Notes: generated by a model not told the origin, from the sequence alone. Shown: positions 35,253 through 45,948, counted from the stretch's first letter. The stretch: DNA of 64,000 bases from Pleionea mediterranea (GCF_003148745.1 NZ_QGGU01000001.1:137536-201535), one strand, 5' to 3'. Made by a program: numbers and translations.

Positions 35253-36251
35253 ATGCGTGGCAAAAGCTGGTATTTCAGTCGTAATGGACGGGTTGAAGGC
35301 CCATTTACGCTTGAAAATCTTAAAAATCGAATTCAGCTAAACGACAACTATCTGGTTTGGAGCCCTTCTTTTTCCAAATGGAAAACCGCGGAAGATTTTT
35401 TTACCCAACACGCGCAACAAAATAAACTTCAGGTTAAGTCTTCTCAGGCAAAAACCGAGCTTTCCCGCTCGCCTCACATTGAAAAACAATCGACCCAGGT
35501 TATTCCCAAATCCAGCTCAGATCAGAGTGCGCTGACTGCCTCAATTGATCGTGCGCAACAAGCCTTGTCAGAATTTCAACATATCTCGGACGAAGGCTCG
35601 GTTCTGTTAAATCGGGATGATCCTCTGGTACGAAAATTTACCGAACAGTGGAATCAGTTGGAGCAAAAGCAGGCCGCTGAACGTCGCGCCCTGTTAATTC
35701 GTTTTTTTGACGAAAACAAACAGATTGAAAACAAGTTGGCAGAAAACAGACAAGTTGCTCGTCAGCAAACCTCGATGAAATACCAACAAGCAAGTACAGC
35801 TCGCTTAACCGCCAGAGCAGCTGCCAGTGGTTCTGCTGTAACTCATGGGCCAGAAAATTCATCTCAGCCATCAGCACAGCAACCTGTACAGCAGCCCAGT
35901 CTTCGCAAAAAAGCAGCGAAACAATCTCGTTTTACTCAGGAGACTTCAGGACAATCATCGGCATCACGGCATTTAAAACCGGTGAAAATCAGCGAGAATC
36001 AATCGCAAGTTAAAACTGATGGTTCGAGAACAGACGGCTCGAGACTGAAGCAAAGAACAAAAGCGGAACAGAGTACAGGAACAGAACTTAATACGAGAGT
36101 AGAACAAAATAACAGTCGGGTAGAGTCGCTGCAGCGAACGTTAAAAACATTAAGCGGTGGCGTTGTTTCTAAGCCGACTGAAAAAGTGGAATCTGATCAC
36201 GAAGCCATGATGAAGCGGGTTAATCGACGTCGACGCCGCAGGGCTCGTTAG
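35253..36251 (+). CDS. GYF_2-domain protein with long disordered tail
   Basis: The first 55 residues match the GYF_2 domain (WYFSRNGRVEGPFTLENLKNRI, then LVWSPSFSKWKTAEDF). The remaining 270 residues are Gln, Ser and Lys rich, with a coiled-coil-like stretch around 105-175 and a basic end MMKRVNRRRRRRAR. GYF_2 domains are thought to mediate protein contacts; the tail may bind nucleic acid. The ATG at 35253 has GGAG 6 bp upstream, better than the ATG at 35241. Its 3' end overlaps the convergent peptidase gene by 4 bp. Confidence 0.8.
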   Translation: MRGKSWYFSRNGRVEGPFTLENLKNRIQLNDNYLVWSPSFSKWKTAEDFFTQHAQQNKLQVKSSQAKTELSRSPHIEKQSTQVIPKSSSDQSALTASIDRAQQALSEFQHISDEGSVLLNRDDPLVRKFTEQWNQLEQKQAAERRALLIRFFDENKQIENKLAENRQVARQQTSMKYQQASTARLTARAAASGSAVTHGPENSSQPSAQQPVQQPSLRKKAAKQSRFTQETSGQSSASRHLKPVKISENQSQVKTDGSRTDGSRLKQRTKAEQSTGTELNTRVEQNNSRVESLQRTLKTLSGGVVSKPTEKVESDHEAMMKRVNRRRRRRAR

Positions 36252-36937
36252 CTTACATTAAAAACATAGTTTTGCAGATAATCCTGCAATTCGTTTAAAA
36301 GTGTTTCTCCCCCGGGCAAGTTACATTGCCTAACCAAAAGGGCGACTTCGGTCGCCCTTATTTCATTGAGCAACGGATTAGCTTCAGGGCGATAACTGAT
36401 ATGCCAGGGTTCGGGGCAAACGCCGCCTCGGTATTCCGAGTAGGGACGATAAAAGTCAAAATCCGCTAAATTATTATCCAGCCAATAACCGAGCGACTCA
36501 CACACACCGTTTTTACCGAATTCGCTTTGCACCAATTCGACACGGTGGCCTTGAGCGATAGGTTCCGATAAAAATATATCAAAATCTGTACCCCAGTGAT
36601 GGCGGCTGGTGCCGGGCAGGGCGCTCCAGAAGCAGAGTGCTTCGAGCTTTTGCTGATCGGTTAAATGGTCTACTTCTAACGGTTTAGAGTCCCGATCCAG
36701 CAGTGGCCGTTCACCTGACCACTTTTTTTGCCAAATCGCGAGCTGATGATCAAAAGAGCGCCAGTGGCTGATCACTTTAATCGGCAGGTCGTCATTCTTC
36801 AGTGCGGTCATTAAATCTGATAAGGGTTGCACAGCATTTTTGTGCAGGGTAATGGTTTGTTCCGGCAGCACCAGCTCGGTCAGGTAGCGATTGGCGAAGC
36901 CGTAACATAGTTTTTGCCGCTCGGTCAGTTGTTTCAT
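36248..36937 (-). CDS. D-Ala-D-Ala carboxypeptidase-like M15B peptidase
   Basis: The 229-residue protein fits VanY-type M15 peptidases: SRHHWGTDFDIF holds the zinc His and Asp, and EPWHISYR holds the catalytic Glu and third zinc ligand. No signal peptide is seen, so it may act in the cytoplasm on muropeptides like LdcA-type enzymes, or be exported another way. It begins with ATG overlapping the dapE stop by 1 nt (TGATG), so translation is coupled. A role in recycling cell-wall peptides would match dapE and ampG. Confidence 0.85.
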   Translation of the reverse strand: MKQLTERQKLCYGFANRYLTELVLPEQTITLHKNAVQPLSDLMTALKNDDLPIKVISHWRSFDHQLAIWQKKWSGERPLLDRDSKPLEVDHLTDQQKLEALCFWSALPGTSRHHWGTDFDIFLSEPIAQGHRVELVQSEFGKNGVCESLGYWLDNNLADFDFYRPYSEYRGGVCPEPWHISYRPEANPLLNEIRATEVALLVRQCNLPGGETLLNELQDYLQNYVFNVS

Positions 36938-38064
36938 CACAGTAAGGTGTTCTCGAGTATTCGTTGATAAAGACGAGAAAGCGCTTCAAGATCCTTTATC
37001 GATACACATTCATCTACTTTATGAATGGTTGCATTAACGGGCCCAAGCTCGACCACTTGTGCACCTGTTTTAGCGATAAAGCGTCCATCCGATGTACCGC
37101 CGCTGGTTTCTGCTCGAGTGTCGATATTCAGTTCCTGTTTAATGGCTTTTTGACAGGCATCGAGTAACTCGCCTTTTTGCGTGATAAAGGGTTCACCATT
37201 GAGTTTCCAGTTGAGTTGATAATCCAATTCATATTGATTCAGGATCGCTTCAACCTGTTGCTTCAATGAATCGGCAGTCTGCTCGGTGGAATAGCGAAAA
37301 TTAAACTCCAGAGCCAGTTCGCCGGGAATGATGTTTCCTGCACCTGTGCCTGCTTCGACATTGGTGATTTGAAAACTGGTGGGAGGAAAAAACGCATTGC
37401 CGTTATCCCATAGTTTGTTCGATAAATCGCTTAATGCCGTTAATGAAACATGAACCGCATTTTTGGCCAAGTGGGGATAGGCCACATGCCCTTGAGTGCC
37501 CTGTACTTTAAGCCAGCCGGTAAGAGAGCCACGCCGACCATTTTTGATTACATCGCCTAAAGTTTTGCCTGAAGATGGTTCGCCAACCAATGCGTAATGA
37601 ATCGGTTGTTGTCGTTGCATAAGTTGTTCAACGACGCGCACCGTGCCATTGATAAATGGGCCTTCTTCATCACTGGTGATTAAAAAACCAATGGAACCTT
37701 TATGAGTCGGGTGCTGATCAACAAATCGTTTGGTGGCCGTTAGCATGGCCGCAAGGCTTCCTTTCATGTCCGCTGCCCCGCGGCCATAGAGATACCCATT
37801 ATGTTCCGTGGGGGTAAAGGGATCGAACTGCCATTTTCCCAAAGGGCCGGGGGGAACTACATCCGTATGGCCAGCAAATACAAACACGGGAGCAGCATTA
37901 CCACGGATTGCCCATAAGTTTTCGGTGTCGTTAAAATCCATTTTTTCGCAATCAAAACCAAGCGGTTTCAACCAGTCAATCATCAGTTGCTGACACTCTT
38001 TATCGTCGGGTGTGACTGACGGGCGACGAATAAGTTCTTTTGCTAGTTCCAGTGTTGATGCCAT
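36937..38064 (-). CDS. dapE: Succinyl-diaminopimelate desuccinylase
   Basis: The 375-residue M20 metallohydrolase has the zinc-binding [11 protein letters not shown], the bridging Asp in [14 protein letters not shown] and the catalytic Glu pair in TSDEEGP. The dimerisation domain spans about residues 180-290. It hydrolyses N-succinyl-LL-diaminopimelate in the lysine/peptidoglycan pathway; dapD in this window makes an earlier intermediate of the same route. It overlaps both neighbours by 1 nt (TGATG), forming an operon with yffB and the peptidase. Confidence 0.98.
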   Translation of the reverse strand: MASTLELAKELIRRPSVTPDDKECQQLMIDWLKPLGFDCEKMDFNDTENLWAIRGNAAPVFVFAGHTDVVPPGPLGKWQFDPFTPTEHNGYLYGRGAADMKGSLAAMLTATKRFVDQHPTHKGSIGFLITSDEEGPFINGTVRVVEQLMQRQQPIHYALVGEPSSGKTLGDVIKNGRRGSLTGWLKVQGTQGHVAYPHLAKNAVHVSLTALSDLSNKLWDNGNAFFPPTSFQITNVEAGTGAGNIIPGELALEFNFRYSTEQTADSLKQQVEAILNQYELDYQLNWKLNGEPFITQKGELLDACQKAIKQELNIDTRAETSGGTSDGRFIAKTGAQVVELGPVNATIHKVDECVSIKDLEALSRLYQRILENTLL

Positions 38065-38411
38065 CAGTTAAAGATCTCTTGATACTGCTCTGGTTTAAAA
38101 CCAAGATGATATTGCCCATTCACATTTAACAGAGGGCGCTTAATAACGCTGGTGTTTTCCATCATAATTTCTTTGGCGCTGGTTTTATTTAAATTATTCT
38201 TAACTTCGTCATCGAGTTTTCGCCAGGTGGTTCCTCGTTTATTGATTAAATGTTCGAGTTCAATATGTGTCAGCCATTCATCAGCCAACTGTGCTGGAAG
38301 GCCAGACTTTTTGTAATCATGAAAGGTGTATTCAATATTATGATCGTTAAGCCAGGTCATGGCTTTTTTCATTGTGTCACAGTTTTTAATGCCGTAGATG
38401 GAAATACTCAT
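38064..38411 (-). CDS. yffB: ArsC/Spx-family protein YffB
   Basis: The 115-residue thioredoxin-fold protein begins [18 protein letters not shown], with the single Cys of the ArsC/Spx family, and later has RGTTWRKL and [10 protein letters not shown]. YffB next to dapE is also found in E. coli. It may be a glutathione-dependent thiol reductase; not a proven arsenate reductase. It shares TGATG with dapE. Confidence 0.93.
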   Translation of the reverse strand: MSISIYGIKNCDTMKKAMTWLNDHNIEYTFHDYKKSGLPAQLADEWLTHIELEHLINKRGTTWRKLDDEVKNNLNKTSAKEIMMENTSVIKRPLLNVNGQYHLGFKPEQYQEIFN

Positions 38412-38460
38412 TGTTGGATGACTCTTAATTTGCGTTTGTTTTAGTTGTTTAATGATAATT

Positions 38461-38491
38461 CTGCTCTATCATAACGGGATAAATAGAGCAG
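38461..38491 (-). terminator. Hairpin after the HAAS membrane protein gene
   Basis: CTGCTCTAT (38461-38469) and ATAGAGCAG (38483-38491) pair perfectly. It lies about 55 bp past the stop of the HAAS gene on the minus strand and before yffB; the following tail AATTATC has no T-run, so the terminator call is tentative. Confidence 0.45.
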
Positions 38492-38545
38492 GTAAAATCC
38501 GTAGTTAAATTCGAAATTAAACCCAGACATTTATTATCGGAATAT

Positions 38546-39496
38546 TTAAGTCTGTTTAATTTTATTAAGGTTGCTGTACAGCTCCCAAATACACACCAGT
38601 GCAATAAAACCAATAATCGAATACACCACTGAGTTGAGCATAGATTCAAGTTCAACGGCATTTATATCGGTGAGTTTGTCAGCTTGCAAAACAATGTATT
38701 GATCAAACAGAGCAATTTGAATAATTATGCCAAGAGAAACCAGGTTTAAGGCAATATCAGTTATCAAACTTATTTTACTCCAGCCGGCAATGATCAGTTT
38801 ATAAACGTTTAAAATGATACTGGCCGCAACAACTATATTAACGATCAGCCAGATGGACTGCCATTCGCTACTCAGCGATACCGGTAACAGGTTGTTTTCA
38901 AATAAAATGTCAGAAGGCCAGCTCACCAGATCATTCCACCATGATAAAAATAGGCTGTAGATAACTATTTCAAATAACATTTCAAAACGATTTATCGAAA
39001 GTTTGGATGATTTGCTTTTCAGGTTTTCCGGTGACCAGGCATAAATGGAGTCGAGTCCCACCTGCCACTTTTGCAATAAATAGAAAACGATGGTGATCCA
39101 GGCGAAAACATAAAGAACTGTATCCAGTGCATTAAACAAAGCGGAAAATAAACTGCCAATTACACTGCGATCGGTAAATATATGCGGTAGCGCGGTTAAA
39201 ATGGATATTCCAATAACAATAGCCAGTGCGTATTCTAATGCGCGTTTATACGCCGGAAAGTAATCCTTACTAACAAGCTCCTGATTCGGTAGATAGGCGG
39301 CAGCGATCCGCATGGGGTGCCCCATATTTTTTAGCAATTGACTTTGCTCTCGCTGGTTAAGTTTACGCCCCAATTCCTGTTGCTTGTCTTCTATTTGTTC
39401 GTATAGTGAGTTGGCCAACTCCTCGGTGATATCTTCTTTCATATCATCGGGTAAGTAGTGCTTTACATTACTGATGTAATTTTCAATCATTTTCAT
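38546..39496 (-). CDS. HAAS-domain membrane protein paired with PadR regulator
   Basis: The 316-residue product has an N-terminal HAAS-type helical domain (residues 1-75, including LPDDMKEDITEELANSLYEQIEDKQ and MGHPMRIAAAYL) followed by about six TM helices. HAAS proteins often pair with PadR-type regulators, as here (40 bp upstream). The ATG is preceded by AAGGAG at a good distance. Its function is unknown, probably in the same membrane response the PadR protein controls. Confidence 0.82.
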   Translation of the reverse strand: MKMIENYISNVKHYLPDDMKEDITEELANSLYEQIEDKQQELGRKLNQREQSQLLKNMGHPMRIAAAYLPNQELVSKDYFPAYKRALEYALAIVIGISILTALPHIFTDRSVIGSLFSALFNALDTVLYVFAWITIVFYLLQKWQVGLDSIYAWSPENLKSKSSKLSINRFEMLFEIVIYSLFLSWWNDLVSWPSDILFENNLLPVSLSSEWQSIWLIVNIVVAASIILNVYKLIIAGWSKISLITDIALNLVSLGIIIQIALFDQYIVLQADKLTDINAVELESMLNSVVYSIIGFIALVCIWELYSNLNKIKQT

Positions 39497-39536
39497 AAAA
39501 TGCTCCTTGATATCCTTTATATTTTTGAGTGCTGGC

Positions 39537-39893
39537 TTACGACAAAATGGTATTGAGCGTTGTTTCTACATTTCGCCATTCATCGGTTAATGCATCAAGT
39601 GTCTGTCTACCGATGTCTGACAGGGTATAAAAGCGTTTTTTTCGATTGTTTTCTTCACGCCATTCGCTGGTGAGCAGTTGTTGTTTTTCCAGACGTCGAA
39701 TAAGCGGGTAGAGGGTGCCTTCATCAATCTCAAGACCTTTGGCCATTAAGTTTTTACGCAAAGAGTAACCGTAGTGCTCCTCGGATAACTCGGCCAATAC
39801 CGCCAGAATTAATACACCCCGGCGCAACTCATTTTTTAGCTTTTGGTAATGTTCATTAGGATAATCATCACTGGTTGTCATCGTTTTGCCCAT
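39537..39893 (-). CDS. PadR-family transcriptional regulator
   Basis: The 118-residue protein has the PadR winged helix: RRGVLILAVLAELSEEHYGYSL, then GTLYPLIRRLEKQQLL and the wing RKKRFYTLSDIGRQTL. It probably represses its own operon with the HAAS gene. The start at 39893 is a choice between two ATGs 12 bp apart (39893, 39881); the ribosome binding site does not decide. Confidence 0.93.
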   Translation of the reverse strand: MGKTMTTSDDYPNEHYQKLKNELRRGVLILAVLAELSEEHYGYSLRKNLMAKGLEIDEGTLYPLIRRLEKQQLLTSEWREENNRKKRFYTLSDIGRQTLDALTDEWRNVETTLNTILS

Positions 39894-39946
39894 TGCCCTA
39901 TTGGTTGATCCGTTTTTCGATTTGCCCTAATTATTTACTCTGCATC

Positions 39947-39985
39947 ATACTGTGTATCGTACAGCGTATGTTTGTACTGTATGTA
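39947..39985. promoter_or_regulatory. Candidate PadR operator
   Basis: Upstream of the PadR gene the sequence has three half-sites of one word: TACTGT (39948-39953), GTACAG (39959-39964) and TACTGT (39975-39980), with extra GTATGT words between them. The arrangement of inverted CTGT/ACAG pairs suggests an operator for the adjacent regulator. This is inference from position and symmetry. Confidence 0.4.
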
Positions 39986-40210
39986 AAATAGTATTTTATG
40001 TCAAGTAACTTTGTTTAACTATTTATGGCTCATATTTCTCATTGGCCCCAAATGGTTAAACCTACTAGAGGCGAATTGCTCGCGTCAGCTTGTGAGATAT
40101 CTCTCAAAATTACGCAAGGTTTGGTCGATATATTAATTTGAGATAGAGGCGAGGCTTAAAAAGCGGTATTCTTAGCATCAATTTTGAGGGAGATAGAAGC
40201 GATTTCGCTA

Positions 40211-41488
40211 ATGTTAGAGTCTACTGTCAAGGAACGATTGCCCGAGTCTTTCGATCGACACTTTTTCTGGTCGTTATTTGAACGAATGCAGGAAGGTGTG
40301 TTCGCCATACAAGACAACCGCTTTATATTAGTGAATGCGGCGCTATGCGAGTTGCTCGGTTTTTCAAGAGACGAGTTAATCGGAAAGTCGTATATCGAGG
40401 TGGTAGGCGAAGCGAGTCGTTCATTGGTGCTGGAACGTGCTAAACAGCGGCTTAGTGGTGAAAGCCCGCCAAACCTCTATGAAATAGACTTACTGCGTCA
40501 AAATGGTCAAACCATTCATGTGCAAATTAAAGCGTCAACCTTTCGACTGGACGATCAATCAATAGTAAATGTCGGTAGCATTCGTGATATTTCGAATGAA
40601 AAAAAGATTTTACAAAAACTGCGTAAGTCCGAGCAAGAATTCCGCCGTATTATCGAAAATCTGCCCGATATCTTTTACCGAACCGATGCTCAAGGTGACA
40701 TTACGATGGCATCGCCTTATGCCGCAGATGTTATGGGGTATCAACTGGATGAAATCATTGGTAAGCCTTTAGCTCAATTTTACGCAAAACCGGATGAGCG
40801 TGAATCGGCGTTAAAGGCTATTTTGGCGGGGCAGGGCGACATGGTGGCGGTGGAGTCCTGTCTTCGACACAAAGATGGTTCCATAGTGTGGGTGGCAACG
40901 CATGCCTTTGCACGTCTCGATGAAAGCGGTGAGTTTTTGGGGGTTGAAGGAGTGGCTCGTAATATCACTGAACGCAAAATACTAGAGCAGCGATTAAGGC
41001 ATATGGCGATCCGTGATCCTTTAACTCAGGTTTTTAATCGATTTGGTTTTGACGAATGTTTAAATGCTGCCATCAACCGGGCCCGCCGGCATAAATCAAC
41101 AGTCGCTTTGTTATTTTTCGATCTGGATAAATTTAAGTTGATCAATGATAACTATGGTCATGATGTGGGCGATCAGTTTTTGGCGGCTTTTGCCAAGCGC
41201 CTTGAAATTGGTTTTCGAGAAACCGATACCATTGCGCGCCTGGGTGGCGATGAGTTTGTGGCGTTACTGGAAAATGTTGATAATGATGAAGCCATTTATG
41301 TATTGCTGGAGCGTTGTCTGACAGCACTTTCGGATCCCTTTGTTTGCCAAGGTCATTCGTTAGAATTTAAATACAGTTACGGTGTGGCGCAATACCCAAA
41401 GCACGGCGTTGATGCAGAAGCATTATTAAAAAGCGCCGATCAGGCAATGTATCTGGATAAGCAAAAAAAGTCTGTAAAGAAGACATAA
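40211..41488 (+). CDS. Diguanylate cyclase with two PAS domains
   Basis: The 425-residue protein has two PAS domains (about residues 20-125 and 135-250), each with the LGFSRDELIGKS/MGYQLDEIIGKP-type motif, and a C-terminal GGDEF domain with an intact active site LGGDEFVALL (Gly-Gly at 345-346). The I-site RxxD before it is present as RETD. No TM helix is seen, so a cytoplasmic c-di-GMP synthase. The ATG at 40211 is the first conventional start; AGGGAG upstream is rather far (about 18 bp), and a TTG at 40184 lies before it. Confidence 0.92.
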   Translation: MLESTVKERLPESFDRHFFWSLFERMQEGVFAIQDNRFILVNAALCELLGFSRDELIGKSYIEVVGEASRSLVLERAKQRLSGESPPNLYEIDLLRQNGQTIHVQIKASTFRLDDQSIVNVGSIRDISNEKKILQKLRKSEQEFRRIIENLPDIFYRTDAQGDITMASPYAADVMGYQLDEIIGKPLAQFYAKPDERESALKAILAGQGDMVAVESCLRHKDGSIVWVATHAFARLDESGEFLGVEGVARNITERKILEQRLRHMAIRDPLTQVFNRFGFDECLNAAINRARRHKSTVALLFFDLDKFKLINDNYGHDVGDQFLAAFAKRLEIGFRETDTIARLGGDEFVALLENVDNDEAIYVLLERCLTALSDPFVCQGHSLEFKYSYGVAQYPKHGVDAEALLKSADQAMYLDKQKKSVKKT

Positions 41489-41509
41489 CTCTGTAAAGAA
41501 GACATAACT
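41472..41509 (+). repeat. 19-bp exact tandem duplication over a stop codon
   Basis: The unit CTGTAAAGAAGACATAACT occurs at 41472-41490 and again at 41491-41509. The first copy holds the last codons and stop of the diguanylate cyclase gene. It looks like a recent slippage or tandem duplication and does not change the protein. Confidence 0.85.
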
Positions 41510-41570
41510 CTGGACAAGTGAATTACATCTGGATCAAAAAACTTAATCTGTTAGTTGCTGTCATCGCTCT

Positions 41571-42101
41571 TCAATCTTTTCTCACTTCAATCTCAGTTTT
41601 TAATAGCTGAGACTTTACGCCTTCAGGTGTAATTATTAATCGGTACAGGTTGTCATAGTCATCATGCTCAATGGTGGTTTTGATTTTGCCTCCAAACCGA
41701 ATGACGAGATCGTTTAATGTATTACTGTGGCCAACAATTAAGGTATTTTTCTTGCTGTTGAGCACTTGCTTAATCATATCGTCAGGATGGGAAGGGGAGT
41801 AGATTTCGATAGCAATACCCTGCCTATTGGCAAGCGGTTTGGCGGTCGAACGGGTGCGCTTATAATGGGTTGAAAATATTTGTTGGATGTTTTTATTGCT
41901 TAGTAACTGTGCGATATAAAGCGCTCTGGCTTCACCATTGGCGGTTAGTGCAGGATCATCTTTAGGCTGTGCCTGTTTTTCGGCGTGACGGGTTAAATAA
42001 ATGACTTGTTGTTCTGCCAGCACAAGTTCAGGCTTTAGCAGAATAAACCCAGAGCTGAGCAGAATAAGTAACCTAAGCGTAATGGATTTAATGTAATTCA
42101 T
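41571..42101 (-). CDS. SixA-like histidine phosphatase, exported
   Basis: The 176-residue product has an N-terminal signal segment (residues 8-29, ending VLAE), then the histidine phosphatase motif YLTRHAEKQ with the phospho-His, TANGEARALYIAQLL, and the second His in TLIVGHSNTLNDL. An exported location argues for a periplasmic phosphatase rather than a SixA phosphohistidine phosphatase. The substrate is unknown. Confidence 0.88.
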   Translation of the reverse strand: MNYIKSITLRLLILLSSGFILLKPELVLAEQQVIYLTRHAEKQAQPKDDPALTANGEARALYIAQLLSNKNIQQIFSTHYKRTRSTAKPLANRQGIAIEIYSPSHPDDMIKQVLNSKKNTLIVGHSNTLNDLVIRFGGKIKTTIEHDDYDNLYRLIITPEGVKSQLLKTEIEVRKD

Positions 42102-42192
42102 AAGCCATTTAAGATTTTGTCGTAGATAACAATACTTTAATGCTTATTCTTGAGAATTACTACTTATCATAACGTCAGGCGCATTGGTTCAA

Positions 42193-42212
42193 TAAACGTA
42201 TATTTACGTTTA
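42193..42212. other. Palindrome after metH
   Basis: TAAACGTA and TACGTTTA form a perfect 8-bp inverted repeat with a 4-nt spacer, 36 bp beyond the metH stop. It could be a weak terminator hairpin or a protein-binding site; nothing decides. Confidence 0.3.
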
Positions 42213-42248
42213 ACCTACTCTGGATATTCAATTGGCAAGTAAATGTTC

Positions 42249-45200
42249 TCAATAAGCAAGCACGGGTGATAACCAGCGTTCTACGTCTTTAATGGTCATG
42301 CCTTTTCTATTGGCATAGTTTTCTACCTGATCCCGATTGATTTTTCCTGTGCCAAAATAACGGGCATCGGGATGCGCAAAATACCATCCTGACACTGCCG
42401 CTGTGGGTGTCATGGCGTAACTTTCAGTGAGTGAAAGGTCAATGGATTCTTTAACGTTTAACAAACGCCATAAGGTTCCTTTTTCCGTATGATCGGGGCA
42501 GGCAGGATAACCAGGAGCAGGACGAATACCTTGATATTTTTCGGCAATGAGTGCTTCATTACTGAGTGATTCATCTTTTGCGTAGCCCCAATACTCTTTA
42601 CGTACCAACTCATGCATTTTTTCAGCGAAGGCCTCTGCCATCCTGTCAGCCAGTGATTTTAATAATATCGCCGAGTAATCATCGTGGTCGGCTTCAAAAC
42701 GGGCAATATGTTCATCGATACCTATACCGGCGGTTACCGCAAAGGCTCCTATATAATCGGTTACGCCTGAGTCAGCGGGAGCAATATAGTCGGCCAAAGA
42801 TAAATTGGGCCCCCGGTTTTTCTTTTTTAACTGTTGACGAATAAAATGCAGTTTGGCTTTTTCCAGTGTATTGTTTTTTTCGTGGTAAAGAGTTACCGAG
42901 TCACCATTGGCACTCGCCGGAAAAAAACCAATGACGGCACGTGCCATTAACCAGCCTTCAGTCACTATTTTGTCGAGCATGGCTCTGGCATCACTGAATA
43001 GTTTGCTTGCAGCCGAGCCAACGACTTCATCGGTTAATATTTTGGGGTATCGACCCGCCAGCTCCCATGAGCGAAAAAATGGTGTCCAGTCAATTCGCTC
43101 TATCAGTTCTGTTAATGGATAATCATTGAATACTTTACGACCAAGAAAACTTGGCTGGGTAATTTGTTGTGATGACCAGTCACATTTAAAACGGTTTGCC
43201 AGCGCCGCTTCATAACTTGTTAAATTCTTTGCATCGTCGCGCTTGGCACGTTGTTCTCGTTTCTCTTTATAAGTTTTTTTATAGTCATCGATAAATGTAT
43301 GCTTGTGTTCGTCACTCATAAGTTTTGAGGCAACGTTAACCACCCGTGATGCATCTTGCACATGGATCACGGCGTGTTGATATTGAGGATCAATTTTTAC
43401 TGCCGTATGAATACTGGATGTGGTGGCTCCGCCAATCAATAAGGGTTTATCAAATGACAGCCGCTTCATTTCACTGGCCATATGAACCATTTCATCAAGG
43501 GATGGTGTAATTAATCCCGATAAACCAATAATGTCGCAGTTCTGTTCCTTTGCGGTTGTCAGAATTTTTTCCGCAGGAACCATTACGCCTAAATCAATCA
43601 CTTCATAACCGTTACATTGCAGAACCACACCGACAATATTTTTACCTATATCGTGTACATCGCCTTTTACTGTTGCTAATAATACTTTTCCGGCGGACTG
43701 TGATTTTGATTTGTCTTTTTCCATAAAGGGCAAAAGGTAAGCAACGGCTTTTTTCATCACACGAGCCGACTTGACAACTTGTGGTAAAAACATTTTACCT
43801 GAACCAAATAAGTCACCGACAACGTTCATCCCGTCCATCAGTGGACCTTCGATCACATGTAAAGGTTTTTCAGCTAATTGACGCGCCTGTTCAACATCTT
43901 GTTCAATAAATTCGGTAATGCCTTTTACCAGAGAATGCTCAAGTCGCTTATTGACTTCCCAGTCACGCCAGGCCTGTTGCTCCTGTTGCTGGGCTTTATT
44001 ATCCGCACGAAAGCTTTCTGCCAGTGTTATTAATTGTTCTGTCGCCTCGTCGGAACGGTTTAATATCACATCTTCGCAGGCTGTTCTTAATTGTTCCGGA
44101 ATATCCGAGTAGACCGCAAGTTGTCCTGCATTGACGATGCCCATGGTTAGACCGTGTTGCACGGCATGGTATAGAAAGACTGCATGCATGGCTTCGCGAA
44201 CCGGGTTATTACCCCGAAATGAAAACGACAGATTTGATACGCCGCCACTGATGGATGCGTAGGGTAAATTTTGTTTAATCCACTCGCAGGCTTCAATAAA
44301 GTCAAGACCGTATCGGTTGTGTTCTTCGATTCCGGTGGCTATCGCAAAAATATTGGGATCAAAAATAATATCTTCGGCTGGAAACCCAACTTGTTCCGTT
44401 AACAGTTGATAAGCGCGCTGGCAAATTTGAGTTTTTCTTTCGAAGGTATCGGCTTGTCCTTGTTCATCAAACGCCATAACAATTACGGCAGCGCCATAGC
44501 GTCTTACTTTGGTTGCTTGTTCAAGAAAAACCGCTTCGCCTTCTTTCATCGAAATGGAGTTAACAATGCCTTTGCCCTGAATACATTTTAATCCGGCTTC
44601 AATCACTTCCCATTTGGAAGAGTCAATCATAATGGGGACGCGGCTGATATCAGGCTCGGATGCTATCAGTTTTAAAAACTTATCCATGGCTTCAATCGAA
44701 TCGAGCATGCCTTCATCCATATTGATGTCAATGATTTGGGCCCCATTGTTAACTTGTTGCAGCGCCACTTCTAATGCTGTTTCGTAATCGTCATCTTTAA
44801 TCAGTCTTAAAAATTTTGCCGATCCGGTGACATTGGTACGCTCACCCACATTAATAAATAATGACTCATCATTGATAATGAGTGGCTCAAGGCCAGACAG
44901 ACGCATAACTTTATCTAGTTTGGGGCGTTTACGTGGCGGCTGGTTGCTGATGACTTTGGCGATTGCGGCAATGTGATCGGGCGTGGTGCCGCAGCAGCCA
45001 CCAATAATGTTTAGAAAACCAGCCTCGGCCCATTCAGACAAGTCGGTAGCCATGGCTTCGGGTGATTCATCGTACTCGCCAAACTCATTTGGCAGACCGG
45101 CATTAGGATGAGCACTTACGTAGCAGTCGCAAATTCGGCTGAGTTCTTCAACGTAAGTCCGTAATTGCTTGGCGCCCAGCGCGCAGTTTAATCCAAATGA

Positions 45201-45914
45201 AACCGGATTAATGTGCTGCAACGAGTGATAAAAAGCCGCGGTGGTTTGTCCGGTTAATGTTCGTCCCGATGCATCGGTTATGGTGCCTGATATCATCACT
45301 GGTAATTTATAACCAATTTCATCAAACAGTTCTAATATGGCAAAAGCGCAGGCTTTTGCATTGAGCGTATCAAAAATGGTTTCTATCAACAGAATATCAA
45401 CGCCGCCTTCAACCAATGCTTTTGCACCATTGAGGTAGTCATCTTTTAATTCATCGAAATGAATGTTTCGAAATTCAGGATGGTTAACGTCTGGCGATAA
45501 GCTGGCGGTTTTATTGGTGGGGCCCAATACGCCAGCTACGTACCGGGTTCTATCGTTAAATTCATCGGCCACTTCACGTGCCAGACGTGCCGATTCGTAA
45601 TTTAACTCAAACACCAGTTGCTCCATGCCGTAATCCGACAGAGAGGCGGCATTGCCGTTAAACGTATTGGTTTCAATAATATCCGCGCCTGCAGACAGGT
45701 ATTGGCGATGAATATCGCGAATGATATCGGGCTGGGTCAGCGTTAATAAATCATTGTTGCCTTTAACATCACTAGGCCAGTCAGCAAAGCGAGTGCCGCG
45801 GTAGTCCTGCTCCTGCAACTTATGCTGCTGGATCATGGTTCCCATGGCGCCATCAAGGATCAGTATGCGTGACTCAAGATCCTGATAAAACTGTTCGATG
45901 CGTGCTTTATTCAT
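42249..45914 (-). CDS. metH: Cobalamin-dependent methionine synthase
   Basis: The 1221-residue protein has all MetH modules. The homocysteine-binding domain has GLNCALGAK and the zinc Cys pair in [12 protein letters not shown] pterin-binding domain spans about residues 350-620, the cap follows to about 730, the cobalamin domain has [10 protein letters not shown] (axial His), and the reactivation domain from about 900 ends with [13 protein letters not shown]. It transfers the methyl of methyltetrahydrofolate to homocysteine. A MetJ-type operator lies 35 bp upstream of the start. Length is like E. coli (1227). Confidence 0.98.
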   Translation of the reverse strand: MNKARIEQFYQDLESRILILDGAMGTMIQQHKLQEQDYRGTRFADWPSDVKGNNDLLTLTQPDIIRDIHRQYLSAGADIIETNTFNGNAASLSDYGMEQLVFELNYESARLAREVADEFNDRTRYVAGVLGPTNKTASLSPDVNHPEFRNIHFDELKDDYLNGAKALVEGGVDILLIETIFDTLNAKACAFAILELFDEIGYKLPVMISGTITDASGRTLTGQTTAAFYHSLQHINPVSFGLNCALGAKQLRTYVEELSRICDCYVSAHPNAGLPNEFGEYDESPEAMATDLSEWAEAGFLNIIGGCCGTTPDHIAAIAKVISNQPPRKRPKLDKVMRLSGLEPLIINDESLFINVGERTNVTGSAKFLRLIKDDDYETALEVALQQVNNGAQIIDINMDEGMLDSIEAMDKFLKLIASEPDISRVPIMIDSSKWEVIEAGLKCIQGKGIVNSISMKEGEAVFLEQATKVRRYGAAVIVMAFDEQGQADTFERKTQICQRAYQLLTEQVGFPAEDIIFDPNIFAIATGIEEHNRYGLDFIEACEWIKQNLPYASISGGVSNLSFSFRGNNPVREAMHAVFLYHAVQHGLTMGIVNAGQLAVYSDIPEQLRTACEDVILNRSDEATEQLITLAESFRADNKAQQQEQQAWRDWEVNKRLEHSLVKGITEFIEQDVEQARQLAEKPLHVIEGPLMDGMNVVGDLFGSGKMFLPQVVKSARVMKKAVAYLLPFMEKDKSKSQSAGKVLLATVKGDVHDIGKNIVGVVLQCNGYEVIDLGVMVPAEKILTTAKEQNCDIIGLSGLITPSLDEMVHMASEMKRLSFDKPLLIGGATTSSIHTAVKIDPQYQHAVIHVQDASRVVNVASKLMSDEHKHTFIDDYKKTYKEKREQRAKRDDAKNLTSYEAALANRFKCDWSSQQITQPSFLGRKVFNDYPLTELIERIDWTPFFRSWELAGRYPKILTDEVVGSAASKLFSDARAMLDKIVTEGWLMARAVIGFFPASANGDSVTLYHEKNNTLEKAKLHFIRQQLKKKNRGPNLSLADYIAPADSGVTDYIGAFAVTAGIGIDEHIARFEADHDDYSAILLKSLADRMAEAFAEKMHELVRKEYWGYAKDESLSNEALIAEKYQGIRPAPGYPACPDHTEKGTLWRLLNVKESIDLSLTESYAMTPTAAVSGWYFAHPDARYFGTGKINRDQVENYANRKGMTIKDVERWLSPVLAY

Positions 45915-45948
45915 ATAACCACTCGTAATTGCGCTGATTATTTATTGT

